NCBI RefSeq assembly: GCF_017302985.1
Contig: NZ_JAFIMU010000004.1
Span: 186,001-250,000 of the forward strand
Source: Corallococcus macrosporus
Lineage (GTDB): Bacteria; Myxococcota; Myxococcia; Myxococcales; Myxococcaceae
Direction: 5' to 3'
DNA length: 64,000 bases
In this document: in pieces, positions 59,962 to 64,000 of the stretch
Position numbering within the stretch: the stretch's first letter is position 1
Layout of the letters: every line of letters starts with the position of its first letter
Made by a program: the position numbers and the translations under genes
The notes under the pieces: model-generated
Told to the model about the DNA's origin: nothing
The model's input: only the letters and a program-made list of their open reading frames with translations
Database searches by the model: none

Positions 59962-62433
59962 CTACTGGCACGCCTCGCACGCCTCGGGGTTCTCCAGCGA
60001 GCACGCCACCGCTTCAGCCTCCGCGGTGACCACCTGCGACACCGGCGCGGGCGCGGCGGAAATCGTCGGGCCGCCCTGGCCCACGGTGGCCTTGGCGATG
60101 CGGGTCGCCGGGCGCGAGCGCAGGTAGTACGTCGTCTTCAGCCCCTTCTGCCATGCGTAGAAGTACATCGAGGACAGCTTCCCGATGTTGGGCGTCTCCA
60201 CGAAGAGGTTGAGCGACTGGCTCTGGTCGATGAAGGCGCCGCGGTCCGCGCCCATGTCGATGAGGGCGCGCATGGGGACCTCCCACGCGGTGCGGTAGAT
60301 GGCGCGCAGCTCCTCCGGCAGCTCCGTGAGGTCCTGCACGCTGCCTTCGGCCAGCTTGATGCGGTTGCGGGTGTTCTCGTTCCAGAGCCCCAGCTGCTGC
60401 AGGTCGCGCACCAGGTAGCGGTTCACCTGGAGGAAGTCACCGGACAGCGTCTCGCGCTTGAAGAGGTTGGACACCTGCGGCTCGATGCACTCGTAGCAGC
60501 CCGCGATGGACGCGATGGTGGCCGTGGGCGCGATGGCGATCATCAGCGAGTTGCGCAGGCCCACCTTCATGATGCGCGAGCGCAGCGCGTCCCAGCGCAG
60601 CGTGTCCTCCGGGACGATGCCCCAGCTGTCGAACTGCAGCTCGCCCTTGGCCGCGCGCGTCTCCGGGAAGGACGGGTGCGCGCCGAACTGCTCCGCCAGG
60701 TCGGAGGAGGTGACGAGCGCCGCGTAGTAGATCTCCTCGGAGATCTTCTTGGACAGGTTGCGCGCCTCCACGGAATCGAAGGGCATGCGCAGCTGGAAGA
60801 AGACGTCCTGGAGGCCCATCAGGCCCAGGCCCACCGGGCGCCAGCGGCGGTTGGAGTCCGCGGCGGTGGGGATGGGGTAGTAGTTGAGGTCGATGACGCG
60901 ATCCAACTGCTTGAGCGCGAGCATCGCGTTGGAGCGCAGCAGGTCGAAGTCGAACTTCCCGTCCTTCACCATGCGGCCCAGGTTGAGCGAGCCCAGGTTG
61001 CACACCGCCGTCTCACCCTGGCTCGTGACCTCCAGGATTTCGGTGCAGAGGTTGGACAGGTGGATGACGTTGCCCGGCTGGCCCGTCTGGTTGCTCTTGC
61101 GGTTGCAGATGTCCTTGAAGGTCATCCAGCCGTTGCCCGTCTGGGCCAGCACCTTCATCATCCGGGCGTACAGGTCGCGCGCCTTCACCTTGCGCACGGC
61201 CTGGCCCTGGGCCTCGGCCTCCACGTAGGCCTTCTCGAAGGCCTCGCCGAAGAGGTCGGTGAGGTGGGGCGTGGCCTTCGGGTCGAAGAGGCTCCACTCC
61301 TGGTCCGCCTCCACGCGGCGCATGAAGAGGTCCGGCACCCAGTTGGCCAGGTTGAGGTTGTGCGCGCGGCGGGCCTCGTCGCCGGTGTTGTCACGCAGCT
61401 CGAGGAAGTCCTCGATGTCCGCGTGCCACGTCTCCAGGTACACGCAGCACGCGCCCTTGCGCTTGCCGCCCTGGTTCACCGCCGCCACGGACGCGTCCAG
61501 CGTCTTGAGCCACGGGACGATGCCGTTGGAGTGGCCGTTGGTGGACTTGATCAGCGACCCGCGAGCGCGCACGCGGTGGTACGCCACGCCGATGCCGCCG
61601 CTGAACTTCGACAGCATCGCGATGTCCGAGTACTTCTTGTAGATGGCGTCCAGCTCGTCCGCCGGCGAGTCCAGCAGGAAGCAGCTGGAGAGCTGCTCGT
61701 GGCGGGTGCCGGAGTTGAACAGGGTGGGGGAGCTGGGCAGGTACTCCAGCGAGCTGAACAGGCGGTAGAGCTCGATGGCCTCGCGCGCGTTGTCGCCGGA
61801 CAGGGCGCACGCCACGCGCAGGAAGAAGTCCTGCGGCGTCTCGATGACTTCGCGCGTCTGCGGGTTCTTGAGGAGGTAGCGGTCGTAGACGGTGCGCAGG
61901 CCGAAGTACTCGAACAGGTCGTTGCGGACCGGGTCGATGGCGGCGTTGAGCTTGCGCGCGTTGGCCTGGACGAAGGTGAGCAGGCGGTCCGCGATGAGGC
62001 CGTGCTTGTGGCCGGCGGCGACGGACTGGCTGAAGGACTGGATGTCCTGGTTGCTGACCTCCTTCTGGATGAAGGTGGAGAGCAGGCGCGCGGAGAGCCG
62101 GGCGTACTCGGGCTCCTCCACGATGAGCGCCGCGGCGGTCTGGATGGACAGGCTGTCCAGCTCGCGCGTGGTGGCGCCGTCGTACAGGCCGCTGATGGTC
62201 TTGGTGGCCACGCGCATCACGTCCACGCGTGACAGGCCCACGCAGGACTTGCCCACCGCGCGGACGATCTTGTTGAGGTCCACCGGCTCCGCCGTGCCGT
62301 TGCGCTTCTTCACCCGCATCGTGGTGGCGAAATCACCGGGCGCCGACGAGGCCTGCGTGGCGGGCGCCACGGTGGCGGAGTCAGGGGGCGGAGAGGCGAC
62401 GACGTTCGGCTTCAGGGGCGTCTGGACGGTCAC
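59962..62433 (-). CDS. nrdA: Ribonucleotide reductase large subunit
   Basis: About 823 residues from a GTG at 62433 (GGAAGTGAG upstream); a TTG at 62559 is also possible. An ATP-cone regulatory domain follows the tail (MRVKKRNGTAEPVDLNKIV). The catalytic core shows SSCFLLDSPADELD, YLETWHADIEDFLEL, CNLGSLNL, GLGLMGLQDVFF and YECIEPQ. The C-terminus has paired Cys (ACEACQ) for re-reduction by thioredoxin. It makes deoxynucleotides for replication. Directly upstream of nrdB. Confidence 0.92.
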   Translation of the reverse strand: MTVQTPLKPNVVASPPPDSATVAPATQASSAPGDFATTMRVKKRNGTAEPVDLNKIVRAVGKSCVGLSRVDVMRVATKTISGLYDGATTRELDSLSIQTAAALIVEEPEYARLSARLLSTFIQKEVSNQDIQSFSQSVAAGHKHGLIADRLLTFVQANARKLNAAIDPVRNDLFEYFGLRTVYDRYLLKNPQTREVIETPQDFFLRVACALSGDNAREAIELYRLFSSLEYLPSSPTLFNSGTRHEQLSSCFLLDSPADELDAIYKKYSDIAMLSKFSGGIGVAYHRVRARGSLIKSTNGHSNGIVPWLKTLDASVAAVNQGGKRKGACCVYLETWHADIEDFLELRDNTGDEARRAHNLNLANWVPDLFMRRVEADQEWSLFDPKATPHLTDLFGEAFEKAYVEAEAQGQAVRKVKARDLYARMMKVLAQTGNGWMTFKDICNRKSNQTGQPGNVIHLSNLCTEILEVTSQGETAVCNLGSLNLGRMVKDGKFDFDLLRSNAMLALKQLDRVIDLNYYPIPTAADSNRRWRPVGLGLMGLQDVFFQLRMPFDSVEARNLSKKISEEIYYAALVTSSDLAEQFGAHPSFPETRAAKGELQFDSWGIVPEDTLRWDALRSRIMKVGLRNSLMIAIAPTATIASIAGCYECIEPQVSNLFKRETLSGDFLQVNRYLVRDLQQLGLWNENTRNRIKLAEGSVQDLTELPEELRAIYRTAWEVPMRALIDMGADRGAFIDQSQSLNLFVETPNIGKLSSMYFYAWQKGLKTTYYLRSRPATRIAKATVGQGGPTISAAPAPVSQVVTAEAEAVACSLENPEACEACQ

Positions 62434-62861
62434 GGGCGTCTCACTTCCGGGCAAGGCAATGGCGTAGCCACCAGGGCGGACTGACCCCGTGGGTGACGGC
62501 TTCGGAGATGACAGGGAGGGACTACTTCCGATCAGGACCCGCGGGCTTGGCGGCAACAACCCGACATGTAGCGAATTGTGAGGCGAATGTGTGTGTCAGG
62601 CAAGAAAACCACACGAGCCTCCGGGTTTCGGGAACGTGCCCCCGGGGTGGCGGGCGAGCAACAGAGGAGACCCAAGCTATGGGGGGTCCCCTGGTGTGTC
62701 AACGCTAGATCCTGTGTAAACCTGCCCCCAGGGTCGGATCGATCATTGCAATCTATGATCACTCACCGACACTTTTCGGGCCGTCCTCCGGCGGACATTT
62801 ACACGGCCGGAAAAGGCCGCCCGTGACCGTCTTTTTCATGGGGTCATCCAACCCCCCAAGA
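62434..62861 (-). promoter_or_regulatory. Control region of nrdAB
   Basis: A 428-bp stretch without a convincing gene. On the minus strand TTGACA (62702-62697) and TAGCTT (62679-62674), separated by 17 bp, form a plausible promoter for nrdAB. GATCAT/ATGATC (62741-62760, 8-bp spacer) is a possible operator upstream. ACATGTAGCGAATTGT at 62564-62579 faintly resembles an NrdR box. A CGGCC/GGCCG hairpin at 62804-62819 may end the upstream gene. Confidence 0.45.
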
Positions 62862-63638
62862 TCAGGGCGCGAGGCCCGCGTCGGGGGTTGGGGCGCCTGA
62901 CGGAGGCGTGGCGGGGGCCGGTGCTACAGGGGTGTTGCTCGGGCCCGGTGCTACAGGGCTGTTGTCCGGGGCGCTCTCGGTGTGGACGGCGCGGCGCAGG
63001 GCCTCCTCCAGGTTCCGGGCGGTGGGGCCCACGGTGGTGAGCATCTGGTTGGCGGCGCGGGCGTGGCGGTTCTCCGTCTCCGCGGCGAGCTTGAGCTGGG
63101 CCAGCCCCTCCGACACCAGGCGGCGGGCGTCCTCCAGCTTCTGGCGGGCCTGGTAGAAGGCGACGTCGGTGAGCATGGACTGGAGGCTGCGGCGCTGCTC
63201 CTCCGTGATGCCGGAGAGCTTCTCCGCGCGGCGCAGGTAGTAGAGGCCGCGCTCCACCTTGGGGGGCTCGCCGGACGCGATGCGCGGGCGGGCCAGGGTC
63301 TCCAGCAGGGGGAAGAGGGCGCGGTCCAGGTCGTCGCGGTCGGTGAACTTCTGCTGCGTCAGCAGGGTGACGTCCTGGCCCTCCAGGGGGATGGGGGCGT
63401 AGGTGTCCGCGAGGCGCGGGTCGCCCGGGCGGTAGGCGGCGGCGCCCGTGGGCATGGCGCGGCCCTTCATCACCACCAGCTCGTCGTTCTCCTGCACGAC
63501 GGTGAAGGTGCGGGCGTTGAGTTGGCCCAGGAGGAAGACGACGCCGCCACCCAGGCCCAGGATGACGAGGAAGACGAGCAGTCGGGTGAAGGTGCGGCGG
63601 GCCCGGTAGCCGAATCCCTGCGGTGAATGGGTGGTCAT
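62862..63638 (-). CDS. Single-span membrane-anchored protein of unknown function
   Basis: 258 residues from the ATG at 63638. One hydrophobic span at about residues 20-40 (LLVFLVILGLGGGVVFLLG) anchors a periplasm-facing or cytoplasm-facing domain. A helical part with Arg, Glu and Ala (YQARQKLEDARRLVSEG) may form a coiled coil. The tail is Pro/Ala-rich with a repeated TPVAPAPA-type unit. Upstream is a divergent partial gene. Confidence 0.7.
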   Translation of the reverse strand: MTTHSPQGFGYRARRTFTRLLVFLVILGLGGGVVFLLGQLNARTFTVVQENDELVVMKGRAMPTGAAAYRPGDPRLADTYAPIPLEGQDVTLLTQQKFTDRDDLDRALFPLLETLARPRIASGEPPKVERGLYYLRRAEKLSGITEEQRRSLQSMLTDVAFYQARQKLEDARRLVSEGLAQLKLAAETENRHARAANQMLTTVGPTARNLEEALRRAVHTESAPDNSPVAPGPSNTPVAPAPATPPSGAPTPDAGLAP

Positions 63639-63766
63639 GTCGCCTGCTCTCCGGTCGGTCGGGCGTGGGCCCGTGAGGGTCTGGCCCTGAAATTGGGTCT
63701 TCTGGGACTCCAACGCTACAGTTCTCGCCCCCTCGGGAACATCATTTGCAACCCACCTTTCGTCGC

Positions 63767-64000
63767 ATGGGGCCCAGCGAACTGCTGCCCCGCTACATCT
63801 TCGCGGAGAGCCTGTTCGCGCGCCGACGCGTGCTCGAGGTCGACGCCGTGTCGTCCACGGGCGGCGAGAGCGCGCGCTTTCTCGTCGAGCGGGGTGCTCG
63901 CACCGTGGTGGCGTGCGACGCGGACGTGGCGGCGGTGGAGGCGGCGCAGAAGGCCCATGCGCACCCGCAGCTGCGCTTCCGCGCCAACGTCTATGACGAC
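63767..64000 (+). CDS. SAM-dependent methyltransferase-like protein, N-terminal part only
   Basis: 78 codons from the ATG at 63767 to the window edge. LLPRYIFAESLFARRRVLEVDAVSSTGGESARFL has the position and shape of a Rossmann motif I, and VVACDADVAAVEAA resembles motif II of class I methyltransferases. The usual Gly-rich loop is altered (VDAVSSTGG). Function cannot be judged from the fragment. Confidence 0.6.
   Translation, partial: MGPSELLPRYIFAESLFARRRVLEVDAVSSTGGESARFLVERGARTVVACDADVAAVEAAQKAHAHPQLRFRANVYDD

Noticed and set aside
58366-62232. 1288-codon open frame on the plus strand over nrdA and nrdB
   Set aside because: Low-complexity His/Val/Arg/Glu-rich reading opposite clear ribonucleotide reductase genes.

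Overview
The window is GC-rich, densely coding DNA from a myxobacterium, most likely family Myxococcaceae (Myxococcus, Corallococcus or a relative). The best marker is the mrpA-mrpB-mrpC locus, which governs fruiting-body development in Myxococcus xanthus; its MrpC homologue starts and ends as I remember that protein. Two eukaryote-like Ser/Thr kinases, a SpoVG homologue and a fused membrane/spermidine-synthase-like protein fit this placement. I see no rRNA, tRNA, CRISPR array, prophage or insertion sequence. Most of the window is core chromosome.

Layout. 1-5.4 kb: a truncated M1 aminopeptidase gene diverges from a two-gene fatty-acid beta-oxidation operon (fadN-type, then fadA). 5.4-8.4 kb: a membrane-anchored MutS-like ATPase and a secreted or outer-membrane protein. 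8.4-11.9 kb: mrpC, mrpB and mrpA with a rich mrpC control region. 11.9-18.5 kb: fused SpeE-like protein, a lone Flp-type pilin, and two polytopic membrane proteins. 18.5-23.6 kb: a degenerate amidohydrolase, an RlmI-like methyltransferase, a Ser/Thr kinase, truA and a small membrane protein.

23.6-32.0 kb is a seven-gene arginine operon on the minus strand (argF', argB, argE, argH, argG, an unknown P-loop gene, argC), facing a divergent argR. The carbamoyltransferase is of the acyl-ornithine type found in Xanthomonas and Bacteroides, not ordinary ArgF. At the residue that separates acetyl- from succinyl-ornithine enzymes it has Ala, so this operon may run on N-succinylated intermediates. This is the most interesting signal in the window.

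32-45 kb: a 2H phosphoesterase, an NADP-binding oxidoreductase, a sigma-like factor coupled to a zinc-finger/kinase/TPR protein, a GST-like protein, clpB, a chain of small coupled genes, and a thiE / glutamine-amidotransferase / thiD-like operon. 45.4-45.8 kb: seven imperfect ~60-bp tandem repeats that begin inside the end of the thiD-like gene and stop just before dnaB.

45.8-64 kb: dnaB with a polyglycine insert, a coupled acyltransferase / LytS-like kinase / LytTR regulator operon, the rpsF-rpsR-rplI ribosomal cluster (S18 has an RG-rich extension), pth, rplY, prs, spoVG, a nucleotide-salvage set (tdk, upp-like, hpt), an aquaporin, the class I ribonucleotide reductase operon nrdA-nrdB, a single-span membrane protein, and the start of a methyltransferase-like gene cut by the window edge.
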